NCBI RefSeq assembly: GCF_004000905.1
Contig: NZ_BIMD01000024.1
Location: forward strand, 1 to 64,000
Source: Paenibacillus humicus NBRC 102415
GTDB taxonomy: Bacteria; Bacillota; Bacilli; Paenibacillales; Paenibacillaceae
DNA length: 64,000 bases
Reading direction: 5' to 3'
Shown: one piece after another, positions 44,104 to 52,634 of the stretch
Layout: every line of letters begins with the position of its first letter
How positions within the stretch are numbered: position 1 is the first letter of the stretch
Program-made: the position numbers and the translations under genes
The notes under the pieces: generated by a model
What the model was told of the DNA's origin: nothing
What the model saw: only the letters and a program-made list of their open reading frames with translations
The model's database searches: none

Positions 44104-44985
44104 TTGAAATTAAAAAAGAAATATTTAGTTTCTGTTGTCCTGCTCCTTGTAGTGATTTTCGCAATACAGAATGTTTATGCAGCTAAGAGCGACGCGTCTA
44201 CTAAAGTAGTTCAAGGTATGGAGGGAGAATCACTGCCACCTGGAACGACGATAACGAGTAAGAATACTTACAGTAGCTATTGGCCGGGAAATGCTATTGA
44301 TGGAGATTTATCAACTAGATTTAATGCGGACAGCGGCAACTCAACTTTAGAAATAAAGTTCCCTGGATTACTTGAGATTAATTTCGTTCAGATGGCTATC
44401 AACAATAACCCTCCAGTCGATAACCGTTTTACTATATACGGTTTAAATAATGGTAACTGGGTTCAAATTGCAGATGCCGTTAGAAAGGCTACTCAAAGGG
44501 ACATCATTACAGAGCCCATTAATGTTATTCAAGGAAGCTATGAAGGATTAAAGATCGAAATTAAAGCAAATGGATCATGGGCTGCTCTCAATGAAATTAC
44601 GCTCGGCAAAAAGGAAATTCCTACACCTGAGCCTACCGTCCTCCCTTTACCATCTTCGGAACCATCACCATCTATAGCACCATCACCATCTACAGAACCA
44701 TCTCCATCTATAGAACCATCTCCATCTATAGCACCTACCTCGACACCTATACCAATTGGTGAAAGAGCAATTTTAACAGTTACTATGGTGAATGGCCTTG
44801 ATAAAGAATACGATTTGTCCATCCAGGAACTTAACTCATTCATTGAATGGTTTGATGCTAAAGGAAATGGAAATGGCCCTGCAAAGTATTCTTTCAAAAA
44901 AACTTGGAATACTGGTCCTTATAAAGCGAGAACTGAATACGTGATTTTTGATAAAATTATGACATTCAACGTTGATGAGTATTAA
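44104..44985 (+). CDS. Secreted protein with discoidin-like domain and Pro/Ser linker (AT-rich, probably acquired)
   Basis: 293 residues from TTG at 44104, preceded by GGAGG nine bases upstream; the protein then begins with a clean signal peptide (KLKKKYLVSVVLLLVVIFAI, cleavage after VYA). Residues about 40-175 form a beta-rich domain resembling F5/8C or NAD-glycohydrolase-type carbohydrate-binding modules (SSYWPGNAIDGDLSTRFNAD, NGSWAALNEITLG). A PSPSIAPSPSTEPSPS-type linker (about 180-220) leads to a short C-terminal module, LTVTMVNGLDKEYDLSIQEL to YVIFDKIMTFNVDEY. Codon use is strikingly AT-rich compared with all neighbours. No enzyme domain is seen; function unknown. Confidence 0.75.
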   Translation: MKLKKKYLVSVVLLLVVIFAIQNVYAAKSDASTKVVQGMEGESLPPGTTITSKNTYSSYWPGNAIDGDLSTRFNADSGNSTLEIKFPGLLEINFVQMAINNNPPVDNRFTIYGLNNGNWVQIADAVRKATQRDIITEPINVIQGSYEGLKIEIKANGSWAALNEITLGKKEIPTPEPTVLPLPSSEPSPSIAPSPSTEPSPSIEPSPSIAPTSTPIPIGERAILTVTMVNGLDKEYDLSIQELNSFIEWFDAKGNGNGPAKYSFKKTWNTGPYKARTEYVIFDKIMTFNVDEY

Positions 44986-45023
44986 AAAACAAAGCCCCAC
45001 CAGCCTTCTGGTCAAGGCTTCAT

Positions 45024-45590
45024 CTAATGGACAGAAGCAGCAAGCTGACGTCGGTACTCCACCGGGATCAGCTTTTTTAGTTTGTGTCCGTTTTTGGTTG
45101 TAAGACTGTATGTATCCCTCAATTCGGCTTTGTGCACATTTCAGATATCTTATGGATAGAGCCCTTCCGATCTGAGATATGTGAAGAAGTTCTCCACAGA
45201 GGCATTGTCCTAACTGTTGCCTCGTATGTACAGCTGATTCAGGCGCCAACCTTTGACAGCGTACCGTAGTTAGAGAAAGACGCGTAATGAGAGCCTTGAT
45301 CGCTGTGAATGATCAACCCATTTTGTCTTTCGTCTGTTCAAAGGCCGCGAAAGTCTGAAGAACCCGTTTGTTGTCGTTACGAAAAGCTCATGTACTACAC
45401 CACAGTATCATGGTTGGATAGATTTTTGATCGTGGAGAGATAGAACCAGGTATCCGCAGCACAATATTCGGTGATCCCCTTAGTCTGTGCCATGAAATCG
45501 CGTCGAAACAGATTATCTGCTTTTCGTGCACCTTTTTGTGATTGTCCCCTACCTCGTGATTTTGCAGGGGAAAGAGTTGAATTTGCCATT
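45024..45590 (-). pseudogene. Decayed IS3-family (IS150-like) transposase OrfB
   Basis: Three-frame reading of the minus strand recovers a chain of IS3 transposase motifs: NLFRRDF, then WFYLSTIKNLSNHDTVV, then GLIIHSDQGSHYASF, then RGNS(stop)DNASVENFFTYLRSEG, and the end KLIPVEYRRQLAASVH with stop at 45024. These are DDE-domain landmarks in the correct order, but they are spread over different frames and interrupted by stops, and the OrfA part is missing. No clear terminal inverted repeats or target duplication were found. It lies next to the AT-rich gene. Confidence 0.82.
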
Positions 45591-45624
45591 AGCCATATTT
45601 GCCTTCATACAACAGCCCGCTCCA

Positions 45625-46401
45625 TCAGGCGAAGAGGCCGCGCAGGAAGGAAAAGAACGACTTGATCAGCTCCCAGATGAAAAATTTCGCTTCGGGGGCT
45701 TGTCCTGCCTCGGCAGGAGCGTCGGCTGCGACCGCAGATGCTTTGCCGGCATCGGCTTTTGACAGCTGGTCCGGCTTGCTGTCTGCGACGGCAGCAGCAG
45801 CCTCTGCCTTCGGAGCCGCGTCGCCGGAAGAGGAGTCCAGGAAGCAGAGCGGAGGGAAGAGCACGCACCACCAGTTCTGGCCTTTTCCTTCGCCGAGGGT
45901 GATGAGGAGGGCTTCATAGTCGCCTGCCGGATACACCTGCTCGCCGTAGACTTTAGTCGGGAATGCCACTTGGCCGAGCTCGGCCTTGTAACGGTAAGAG
46001 AATCCGCGATCCTGCAGCGTGCGGGCCACGATAGCTTCGATCTCTCCCAAGTGGGAGCGCAGCGCGGCACGGGCTTCTTCGATCGTCTGAGGCCCTGCGG
46101 CCCAGCCGTTCATCGCCTGCACGACGGCATCGCGCACGACGCGCTTCGTAGCTTGGTCGACGGCGGAATCCGAGTTGGCGAGAATGCGCAGCCGGATGGC
46201 CTCGCTTGGAATGGAGCTTTGCGCCAGAGCGGCGTCGTTGCGGACATTTTCCCAGCTCATCATCAGAAAGGCGACACAGACGATGAGGTACAGGTAGGAC
46301 AGGCGGAACGGGAATCGGTACGAATGGGCTGCTGCCGAATAAAGACGGGAAGCTGCGGTCGGATAAGGGCGGGACACCGAAGTATAGGAATGAACGGACA
46401 T
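45625..46401 (-). CDS. spoIIR: Stage II sporulation protein R
   Basis: Forespore-made secreted signal that triggers SpoIIGA processing of pro-sigma-E in the mother cell. 258 residues with one membrane/signal segment (LSYLYLIVCVAFLMMSW, about 34-50) and the conserved domain SEAIRLRILANSDSAVDQ, KRVVRDAVVQAMNGW, PAGDYEALLITLGEGKGQNW and WWCVLFPPLCFLD. An Ala-rich stretch (about residues 195-240) precedes an amphipathic C-terminus FFIWELIKSFFSFLRGLF. AGAGGAG precedes the ATG, and a sigma-F-type promoter lies 66 bp upstream. The position next to prmC/prfA agrees with B. subtilis. Confidence 0.93.
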   Translation of the reverse strand: MSVHSYTSVSRPYPTAASRLYSAAAHSYRFPFRLSYLYLIVCVAFLMMSWENVRNDAALAQSSIPSEAIRLRILANSDSAVDQATKRVVRDAVVQAMNGWAAGPQTIEEARAALRSHLGEIEAIVARTLQDRGFSYRYKAELGQVAFPTKVYGEQVYPAGDYEALLITLGEGKGQNWWCVLFPPLCFLDSSSGDAAPKAEAAAAVADSKPDQLSKADAGKASAVAADAPAEAGQAPEAKFFIWELIKSFFSFLRGLFA

Positions 46402-46466
46402 TGCACAAGCTCCTCTCGGGCACCCGTCGGCACCGCCGCTTGCGTTCCGGAACGTCTCTATGCTCC

Positions 46467-46494
46467 ATTATGTCCGCTCTATATTCTTCTATAC
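46467..46494 (-). promoter_or_regulatory. Sigma-F-type promoter of spoIIR
   Basis: GTATA (46490-46494) and GGACATAAT (46467-46475) on the minus strand, 14 bases apart, the same spacing as the spoIIQ promoter. Both fit GYWTA / GGNNANNHT, and spoIIR is a known sigma-F gene. Confidence 0.75.
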
Positions 46495-46629
46495 CTTGCC
46501 TGCAAATCTAATTTTTCAAAGATTGCGAGATTAAGAGGAGCTGTATCGGGGAAGGCTGGCCTGTAACGAAGGCGAATTCAGCCCGGATTCCGTAGCTAGA
46601 AACGTTCCGGATGATATATCGCCCTGAAC

Positions 46630-46835
46630 GCAACATTTCGCTCTTCGTATCTATCGTCCTGTTGCTTTCTTGCGCTCTTGGTACCGAATCTCTATCTTCC
46701 TGACCTCTGCCTTGCGCTCTTGGTACGAATCTCTATCTTCCTGAACGCTGCCTTGCGCTCTTGGTACCGGCTCTATCCCCTTAACGCAACTTTACGCTCT
46801 TGGTACGCACTTTATCGCCCTCCCTGAGCGCAACA
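46630..46835. repeat. About 41-bp tandem repeat array between prmC and spoIIR
   Basis: CTTGCGCTCTTGGTAC recurs at 46669, 46711 and 46752, with diverged copies at 46791 (TTTACGCTCTTGGTAC) and near 46632 (CATTTCGCTCTTCGTA). Between them lie CGAATCTCTATCTTCCTGA-type segments. The array occupies most of the 46402-46877 gap, which holds no gene. Confidence 0.9.
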
Positions 46836-46877
46836 TCATGCCCAGCGCATCGAACCCTGGCGCATGATCGGGTGCCG

Positions 46878-47930
46878 TCACTCCGAGCCTGGCGACCTGA
46901 CCGCGACGACATGGCGCTCGATGCCGCCGTAATCGGTCACGATCGAGATGTCGTCCCAATGCCCGATTTCCTCAAGCAGCGCAGCGACCTGCCGGGCCTG
47001 TCCCATGCCGAGCTCGAAGCCTACGACCGACGGAAGCCGCGTCAAAAGCTTGAGCTGAACCGCCATGGCGCGGTAAGGATTGAGGCCGTCCTCTCCTCCG
47101 TCGAGAGCAAGCCTCGGCTCGAACTCCCTCACCTCCCGCTGCAGCCCCGGCAAATCGCCAGCCGGAATGTAGGGAGGGTTGGACACGAGCACGTCGATCT
47201 CGAGCCCCTCCATGCTTCCCCCGCCGGAAGCCACAAAAGGCTGCAGCAGGTCGCCCTCTATGAACGCGCTCAGCTCCGCTCCGAGACGGAGAGCGTTCCC
47301 CTCGGCCGTGCGCAGCGCCTCCGGAGACAGGTCGGAGGCGTGCACCCGCCATGCCGGGCGCTCCGCGGCCAGCGTGACGGCGATCGCGCCGCTGCCCGTG
47401 CCGACGTCGAGGACGACCGGCGCGGCAGCGGCGGCAGGCGCTTCCAGTCCCGCAGACCGCAGAGCGGATGCGGCAGGCTTGGCGCTGCCCGGCAATGCCT
47501 CGGCCGATGCCTCCGTTCCAGCCGAACCTGCCGCTTGCGGCCACAGCCTGTCCGCCGCCTGCAGCACCGCCTCCACGAGCAGCTCCGTCTCGGGACGCGG
47601 AATCAGCACGGCCGGCGTGACCGCGAACGGCCGGCCGTAAAACCACTGCTCCCCGGCTATATACTGGGCGGGCTCGCCCCGCCCCTTGCGGGTGATGGCT
47701 TCTTCCCATGCCGCCAGCCGCTCCGCCGGGAACGCCTCCCGGCCGTCGCGCAGCAGCTCCGCCCGGTTCAACCCCAGCACATGCTGCAGCAGTAGCGAGG
47801 CATTGTCCCCTGCTTCCTCCACGCCGCAGCGGTCCAGGTAGGTCTCCGCCAGCTTGCGGGCGGCTTGGATCGATGCTCCTGCTGCTTGACGGAATGACTC
47901 CGTTTCCCGGCCTTGATCGTTCTCGCTCAT
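46878..47930 (-). CDS. prmC: Release factor glutamine methyltransferase PrmC (with Ala-rich insertion)
   Basis: Methylates the GGQ glutamine of release factors. 350 residues from ATG at 47930 (AGGAGG upstream), starting MSENDQGRET. The N-terminal helical domain is followed by IPRPETELLVEAVL, an Ala/Gly/Ser-rich segment (about residues 131-170), the SAM-binding VLDVGTGSGAIAVTLA and the substrate motif LVSNPPYIPAGDL. Typical PrmC is about 285 residues; the extra length is mostly this segment between the two domains. prmC follows prfA, its substrate gene, but an intrinsic terminator lies just before its start. Confidence 0.92.
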   Translation of the reverse strand: MSENDQGRETESFRQAAGASIQAARKLAETYLDRCGVEEAGDNASLLLQHVLGLNRAELLRDGREAFPAERLAAWEEAITRKGRGEPAQYIAGEQWFYGRPFAVTPAVLIPRPETELLVEAVLQAADRLWPQAAGSAGTEASAEALPGSAKPAASALRSAGLEAPAAAAAPVVLDVGTGSGAIAVTLAAERPAWRVHASDLSPEALRTAEGNALRLGAELSAFIEGDLLQPFVASGGGSMEGLEIDVLVSNPPYIPAGDLPGLQREVREFEPRLALDGGEDGLNPYRAMAVQLKLLTRLPSVVGFELGMGQARQVAALLEEIGHWDDISIVTDYGGIERHVVAVRSPGSE

Positions 47931-47969
47931 ATTCCGAGCCTCCTGAAGAGTAATGATCTGCGCATGATG

Positions 47970-48005
47970 AAAAAAAAGCCCCATCCCGATTAGCGGGCTT
48001 GGGGC
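47970..48005 (-). terminator. Terminator or attenuator directly upstream of prmC
   Basis: GCCCCAAGCCCG pairs with CGGGATGGGGC around a short loop, followed by eight T on the minus strand. The T-run ends only 40 bp before the prmC ATG, leaving no room for a separate promoter. Confidence 0.82.
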
Positions 48006-48215
48006 GTATGTCGGGCACTGTGCATGCTGCGGTGACATGTGAATGCTGCTACTATGCGATGTCCATCAATGTCTTGCCGCAATGCGCTTGCATGCCGCAG
48101 TGCACTGTTCATGCTGTATGACCAAGTGCGTGTTTAGATGCATTGTGCAGCTGTGATGACATGCGAATGCTGCTACTATGTTATGCGACCCATATGCATG
48201 CCGCAATGCGCTGCA
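48006..48215. repeat. Imperfect direct repeat of about 75 bp in the prfA-prmC gap
   Basis: CATGTGAATGCTGCTACTAT (48037) recurs as CATGCGAATGCTGCTACTAT (48160), and GCCGCAATGCGCTTGCATGC (48074) recurs as GCCGCAATGCGCTGCAATCC near 48199, about 125 bp apart. The segment lies between the prfA stop and the prmC terminator/attenuator. Confidence 0.8.
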
Positions 48216-48238
48216 ATCCGAAGCCGCCTCAATCCCGC

Positions 48239-49312
48239 TTAGGCGAGATTTTCGCGCTCCAGCAGCTCCGCCTGCTCGGCGAGCGACAGGGAATTGACGA
48301 TGTCGCCCATGTCGCCGTTCATGACGGAATCGAGACGATGCAGCGTGAGGCCGATGCGGTGATCGGTGACGCGGCTCTGCGGGAAGTTGTAGGTGCGGAT
48401 CCGCTCGCTGCGGTCGCCCGTGCCGACTTTGCTCTTGCGCTCGCCGGCAATCTTGGCTTCTTCTTCCTGACGGTGGATATCATAGATGCGGGCGCGCAGA
48501 ACCTGGAGCGCCTTGGCCTTGTTGTCGTTCTGCGACTTGCCGTCCTGGCAGGTGGCGACGATGCCGGTCGGCACATGCGTCACGCGCACGGCGGACTTGG
48601 TCGTGTTGACCGACTGGCCGCCCGCTCCGCTGGAGCAGAATGTGTCGACGCGGATATCCTTGTCGTGAATCTCGATCTCGACATCCTCGACTTCCGGCAT
48701 GACGGCCACGGTGGACGTGGACGTATGGATTCGGCCGCCGGATTCCGTCACCGGGATGCGCTGCACGCGGTGCGCGCCGCTCTCGAACTTCAGCTTGCTG
48801 AACGCGCCCTTGCCGGTAATCTTGAAGATGACCTCCTTGAAGCCGCCAAGATCGTTTTCGCTCGCATCCATGAGCTCGACGCGCCAGCCCTGGGTCTCCG
48901 CGAAGCGGGTGTACATGCGGTACAGATCGGAGGCGAACAGCGCCGCCTCGTCACCGCCCGCCGCGCCGCGGATCTCCACAATGACGTTCTTGTCGTCGTT
49001 GGGATCCTTGGGCAGCAAGAGGACGCGAACCCGCTCCTCCAGCCCGGCTAGCCGCTCGCCCAGCTCCTCGAGCTCCATCTTGACCATCTCGCGCATCTCG
49101 TCGTCGAGCTTTTCGCCTTGCATCGCTTTGGCGTCCTCGTACTGGGCATGCACTTCTTTATATTCCGTATAAGCGCTGTAAGCGCCTTGAAGATCCGATT
49201 GTTCCTTCGACAAATCCCGGAGCCGCTTGGGATCGCTGGCTACATCAGGATCGCACAGCAGCTCGCTCAGTTTTTCGTACCGGTCCGCAAGCGCTTGTAA
49301 ACGGTCCAACAC
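48239..49312 (-). CDS. prfA: Peptide chain release factor 1
   Basis: Terminates translation at UAA and UAG. 357 residues with GTG start at 49312. The tripeptide anticodon region is [18 protein letters not shown] (PVT), and the catalytic GGQ is in [19 protein letters not shown]. The C-terminal [19 protein letters not shown] is typical. The protein N-terminus is [19 protein letters not shown]. An extended -10 promoter lies about 50 bp upstream. The pairing with prmC is conserved in most bacteria. Confidence 0.97.
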   Translation of the reverse strand: MLDRLQALADRYEKLSELLCDPDVASDPKRLRDLSKEQSDLQGAYSAYTEYKEVHAQYEDAKAMQGEKLDDEMREMVKMELEELGERLAGLEERVRVLLLPKDPNDDKNVIVEIRGAAGGDEAALFASDLYRMYTRFAETQGWRVELMDASENDLGGFKEVIFKITGKGAFSKLKFESGAHRVQRIPVTESGGRIHTSTSTVAVMPEVEDVEIEIHDKDIRVDTFCSSGAGGQSVNTTKSAVRVTHVPTGIVATCQDGKSQNDNKAKALQVLRARIYDIHRQEEEAKIAGERKSKVGTGDRSERIRTYNFPQSRVTDHRIGLTLHRLDSVMNGDMGDIVNSLSLAEQAELLERENLA

Positions 49313-49358
49313 CTGACTTCACCCCTAGTGATATTCTTTAAAAAAAGTCCTGGCATCC

Positions 49359-49387
49359 ATTATACCATATATGAGACTTATTCATAA
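49359..49387 (-). promoter_or_regulatory. Candidate extended -10 promoter of prfA
   Basis: TGGTATAAT on the minus strand gives a perfect TATAAT (49359-49364) with a TGN extension; the -35 position (TTATGA) is poor, as is common for extended -10 promoters. Confidence 0.6.
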
Positions 49388-49440
49388 ATGGTTAAGCCGT
49401 GGAAAAACGTCGCGGCCTGTCCAAATTCCCGGCGCACCGC

Positions 49441-49477
49441 AAAACGCCCTGCGCGCCGATAATCGGCGGCAGGGCTG
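49441..49477 (-). terminator. ychF terminator
   Basis: GCCCTG.CGCCGAT pairs with ATCGGCG..CAGGGC on the minus strand and is followed by GTTTTG, a short T-run. Confidence 0.65.
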
Positions 49478-49531
49478 TCTGCTCCAAGGGACGGCCGGAT
49501 GAATCGGCAGCCCTCGGTTCTTGAATCCGCG

Positions 49532-50632
49532 CTAAACGTTGAAGCGGAAATGCATGACGTCGCCGTCCTTGACGACGTACTCTTTGCCTTCGAGGCGCAG
49601 CTGGCCGCGCTCGCGGGCGGTATTCATGGAGCCTGCGGAGACGAGATCGTCATAGGATACGACCTCGGCGCGAATGAAGCCGCGCTCGAAGTCCGTGTGG
49701 ATGACGCCGGCAGCCTGGGGCGCCTTCATGCCCTTGCGGATCGTCCAGGCGCGTACTTCCTGTACGCCTGCCGTGAAGTACGTGTACAGGCCGAGCAGCT
49801 TGTAGGCGGACTTGATGAGGCGGTTCAGGCCGGATTCCTCCATGCCGAGCTCCTCCAGGAACATCGCCTTGTCTTCGCCTTCGAGCTCCGCGATCTCGGC
49901 TTCGACCTTCGCGCTGATCGGTACGACTTCGGCATTTTCCGCCAAGGCGAATTCGCGCACGATCTTCACATACGGATTGCCTTCGGCGTCGGCGACTTCC
50001 TCCTCGCTTACGTTGGCCGCATAGAGCACGGGCTTCATCGTCAGCAGGTGAAGGTCGCGGATCAGCGTCTTCTCTTCGTCGCTCAGCTCGACGCTGCGCG
50101 CCGGCTGGTCGTTGTAGAGAGCTTCCTTGATCCGCTCCAGCACTTCGACTTCCTGGGCGTACTGCTTGTTGCCGCCCTTCATGTTCTTGCGGGAGCGGTC
50201 GATGCGGCGGTCGACGGAGTCGATGTCCGCGAGGATCAGCTCCAGGTTGATCGTCTGGATGTCGCCCAGCGGATCGACCTTGCCCGATACGTGGGTGATG
50301 TTCTCGTCCTGGAAGCAGCGCACGACATGGCAGATGGCGTCCACTTCGCGGATATGGGCGAGGAATTTGTTGCCGAGGCCTTCGCCTTTGCTGGCGCCGG
50401 CGACGAGGCCCGCGATGTCCACGAATTCGAATGCGGTCGGCACGGTCTGCTTCGGCACGACCAGCTCGGTCAATTTATCCAGCCGCTCGTCGGGAACTTC
50501 CACGACGCCGACGTTAGGGTCGATCGTGCAGAACGGATAGTTGGCGGATTCCGCTCCAGCCTGAGTAATTGCGTTGAAAAGCGTCGATTTGCCCACGTTG
50601 GGAAGACCGACGATGCCACATGAGAGCGCCAA
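49532..50632 (-). CDS. ychF: Redox-regulated ATPase YchF (Obg-like)
   Basis: 366 residues, the exact usual length, when started at TTG 50632 (AAGGAG nine bases upstream); the protein then begins [21 protein letters not shown]1 is [10 protein letters not shown]3 is [14 protein letters not shown], and the G4 position reads NVSE instead of NKxD, the change that gives the family ATP rather than GTP preference. A coiled coil (about 130-200) and a C-terminal TGS domain ([20 protein letters not shown]) follow. It acts at the ribosome and in stress responses. Transcribed alone. Confidence 0.96.
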   Translation of the reverse strand: MALSCGIVGLPNVGKSTLFNAITQAGAESANYPFCTIDPNVGVVEVPDERLDKLTELVVPKQTVPTAFEFVDIAGLVAGASKGEGLGNKFLAHIREVDAICHVVRCFQDENITHVSGKVDPLGDIQTINLELILADIDSVDRRIDRSRKNMKGGNKQYAQEVEVLERIKEALYNDQPARSVELSDEEKTLIRDLHLLTMKPVLYAANVSEEEVADAEGNPYVKIVREFALAENAEVVPISAKVEAEIAELEGEDKAMFLEELGMEESGLNRLIKSAYKLLGLYTYFTAGVQEVRAWTIRKGMKAPQAAGVIHTDFERGFIRAEVVSYDDLVSAGSMNTARERGQLRLEGKEYVVKDGDVMHFRFNV

Positions 50633-50866
50633 TGAAAACAACTCCTTCAAAGTCTTGTCCGATAAGAAAGGATATCAAGCGCGCATCCCTTCTTCTCTTC
50701 TCTACGCGAACGTAATCCGCCGCATGAGGCGGCGAAACCGTTAGGCTTGATCTCTAGGAGCCATTATACATGACATCGGACAATTTAAAAAGAAAAGCCG
50801 CGGCTTGGGCGGCCTCTCGGACTTGCAGAAATGGAAGCGAAAGGAGGCGGGCCATGGACGCCCTGC

Positions 50867-51067
50867 TCAGACTGCGCGGCGGGCGGGCGGCATCAGAGCC
50901 AGAATTCCATCCGTCCGGAACGTGCGCGGCTGCCGCTTGGCCAGATCGAATGCCTTCAAATGCTTGCCGCTAAAGCCTTCCACGCGAACGAGCCGGCGGC
51001 TCAAGCTGCCCTTCGCGTCCTCGTAAATCATCTCCACTTCACGTCCGATCCACTTCCGGAATTCCAT
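50867..51067 (-). CDS. Small WYL-like protein, 66 residues
   Basis: Start ATG at 51067 (MEFRKWIGREVEMIYEDAKG) follows AAGGGGGT. The pattern I.Y.D..G..S.R...V......LKAFDL.KR..RTFR.D.I...P resembles a minimal WYL fold, the ligand-sensing module otherwise found in transcription regulators and CRISPR accessory proteins; similar stand-alone small proteins occur in Paenibacillaceae, as far as I recall. No DNA-binding domain is present. A large inverted repeat with LexA-like half sites sits directly upstream. Function unknown. Confidence 0.7.
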   Translation of the reverse strand: MEFRKWIGREVEMIYEDAKGSLSRRLVRVEGFSGKHLKAFDLAKRQPRTFRTDGILALMPPARRAV

Positions 51068-51088
51068 GCCTTGACCCCCTTGGTATAG

Positions 51089-51130
51089 GAACATATATTC
51101 TTATTTTATTATAAACGAGAATATATGTTC
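51089..51130. promoter_or_regulatory. Perfect 13-bp inverted repeat (double LexA-like box) before the WYL-like gene
   Basis: GAACATATATTCT (51089-51101) and AGAATATATGTTC (51118-51130) are exact reverse complements, 16 bases apart. Each arm is itself one mismatch from GAAC-N4-GTTC, the Bacillus LexA (DinR) core. A TATAAT hexamer lies in the spacer on the minus strand, so the arms flank a probable -10 element. Confidence 0.7.
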
Positions 51131-51184
51131 TTATACAGTGAAAATTATTCCCAACACCGGAATGGCTGTCGGCCGCAAGAGAAG

Positions 51185-51218
51185 CAAAAAAGCTTCCGGG
51201 CAGAGACGCCGGAAGCTT
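51185..51218 (-). terminator. Terminator of the DUF6612-like lipoprotein gene
   Basis: AAGCTTCCGG pairs with CCGGAAGCTT around an 8-9-base loop and is followed by a T-run (TTTTTTGC, counting the last stem bases). Confidence 0.88.
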
Positions 51219-51353
51219 GAGGAAAAACAAGGTTGGCCAACTTGGATAGGGTTCATCTTGGATGTTTTCATCATGGATATGCTCGGTGCTCGGCATTCTC
51301 ATCCGTTCGACCCGGCCGCGAATGCCGGACCGAGACGAAACCTGCCGTTTGAT

Positions 51354-52325
51354 CTAAGGCTGTTCGCCTTCCTCCACGCCGAGCGCATCCAGAAGTCCCT
51401 GATCGGCAGGCATGACCTCCGGAGCGGTCAGAGCTTCCTTCGGCACCTGCACGGCCTTCGCCCCGTTCCAGCTGCCGTAATTCAAAGCCAGCTCCTGATG
51501 GAGCTTGGAGGGATTGCCTTCATCATATTCAATCGTGACGTCCGCATCGGCCTTCAGCCGCTTCAGCAGTCCCGTCTTCTCATCGAATTCAAGCGAATAC
51601 TCAAGCGAGGCGACCTGGATGGAATCCCGGATCGCAGCATCCATCTCGTCGGTTCCCATCGTGCTGCGGAGCAGATCGCGCACGAGCGCTTGGGCGGCCT
51701 CGTCCTTGCCGTCGCCGCTGTAGGCCAGCGTTGTGACGCCTTCCTTGGAGGAAGCCTTGAAGCTTGCTGCATGCGGCTTGATCTTGTCGAGCTCCTTGGA
51801 GGGAGCGATCTGGAAGTCCGACAGCGTCGCCTTGATCTTCGGCACTTCGGAGGCGAGCATCCGGCTCCAGGCCGAATTGGAGTGATCGTACATATAGTAG
51901 CCGTCCTTGTTCAGGTACGAGTCGATGGTCGACTGCTCGCCCATAAAATCATTGACCGTGACTTGCTTCAGAACGAGCGGCTCCAGGAAAATAGTGCCTT
52001 TATTGCTCATGGACATGGACGTCGTCTCTCCGTCCGTCACCATCTGCTGTCTCAGCTCCATGTCCAGATCGAAATTCCGGATTTCCGCCAGCGCCTTGCT
52101 GCCGCGATCCAGCATAGAGGAGGACGACGGACCCGCGTCATCCTGCCCGGCGGGCGATGGAGACGGCGTTCCGGTCGTCTGAGCGGCTGACGGCACCGGC
52201 CCCCCTTGGTCCTGCGGTCCCGCGCAGCCTGCGGCGATGAGCAGGGAGCCGAGCATCAGGCCGGCTGTCCAATGCCGCTGCCGTCGCTCCAGGCGGCTGC
52301 GGATTGGCTTCGAGATGCGATTCAT
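51354..52325 (-). CDS. Lipoprotein, DUF6612-like
   Basis: 323 residues. Signal peptide GLMLGSLLIAAGC with the lipobox Cys at about residue 34, then a Gly/Pro/Ser-rich linker and a beta-rich domain: IRNFDLDMELRQQM, MSNKGTIFLEPLVLKQ, SYLNKDGYYMYDHSNSAWSR. The pattern is that of DUF6612/LppX-like lipoproteins with a half-barrel that may bind lipids; function is not established. AAAGGAG precedes the ATG. Divergent from a 47-residue gene. Confidence 0.72.
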   Translation of the reverse strand: MNRISKPIRSRLERRQRHWTAGLMLGSLLIAAGCAGPQDQGGPVPSAAQTTGTPSPSPAGQDDAGPSSSSMLDRGSKALAEIRNFDLDMELRQQMVTDGETTSMSMSNKGTIFLEPLVLKQVTVNDFMGEQSTIDSYLNKDGYYMYDHSNSAWSRMLASEVPKIKATLSDFQIAPSKELDKIKPHAASFKASSKEGVTTLAYSGDGKDEAAQALVRDLLRSTMGTDEMDAAIRDSIQVASLEYSLEFDEKTGLLKRLKADADVTIEYDEGNPSKLHQELALNYGSWNGAKAVQVPKEALTAPEVMPADQGLLDALGVEEGEQP

Positions 52326-52420
52326 GCTGTCATGCTCCTTTCCGGATGGGCTGTCCGCGGCCTTTTGCCGTATCGGCAGGCCCGTCCCGAACCATACTAA
52401 CGGCGGGAGGTGAGCCGCTC

Positions 52421-52564
52421 ATGGAGAACAAGTCCCATCAAGGTAACTATAAAGGAACGTCGCACAGCCATGCAAAGAACCAAAATATGGAATTCGTCAA
52501 CGACGTGGTGGAGGATGTCAAATCCGTCACTAATTTTACGGGCAAAAAGAAGAAAACCGACTGA
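52421..52564 (+). CDS. Small hydrophilic protein, 47 residues
   Basis: Too short for routine ORF calling. The start ATG at 52421 follows GGGAGGTGA and the gene is closely followed by a terminator. Sequence begins MENKSHQGNYKGTSHSHAKN and ends in KKKK; the middle, MEFVNDVVEDVKSVTNFTG, could form one amphipathic helix. No signal peptide. A small spore or stress protein is possible but not recognised. Expression is plausible from the site quality and terminator. Confidence 0.55.
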   Translation: MENKSHQGNYKGTSHSHAKNQNMEFVNDVVEDVKSVTNFTGKKKKTD

Positions 52565-52634
52565 AGCCGGCATCGTCTTCCGGCGATCCGCAAACAGCCG
52601 CGATTCCGGTTGCCGGACAAGGAAACCCGTCCAA

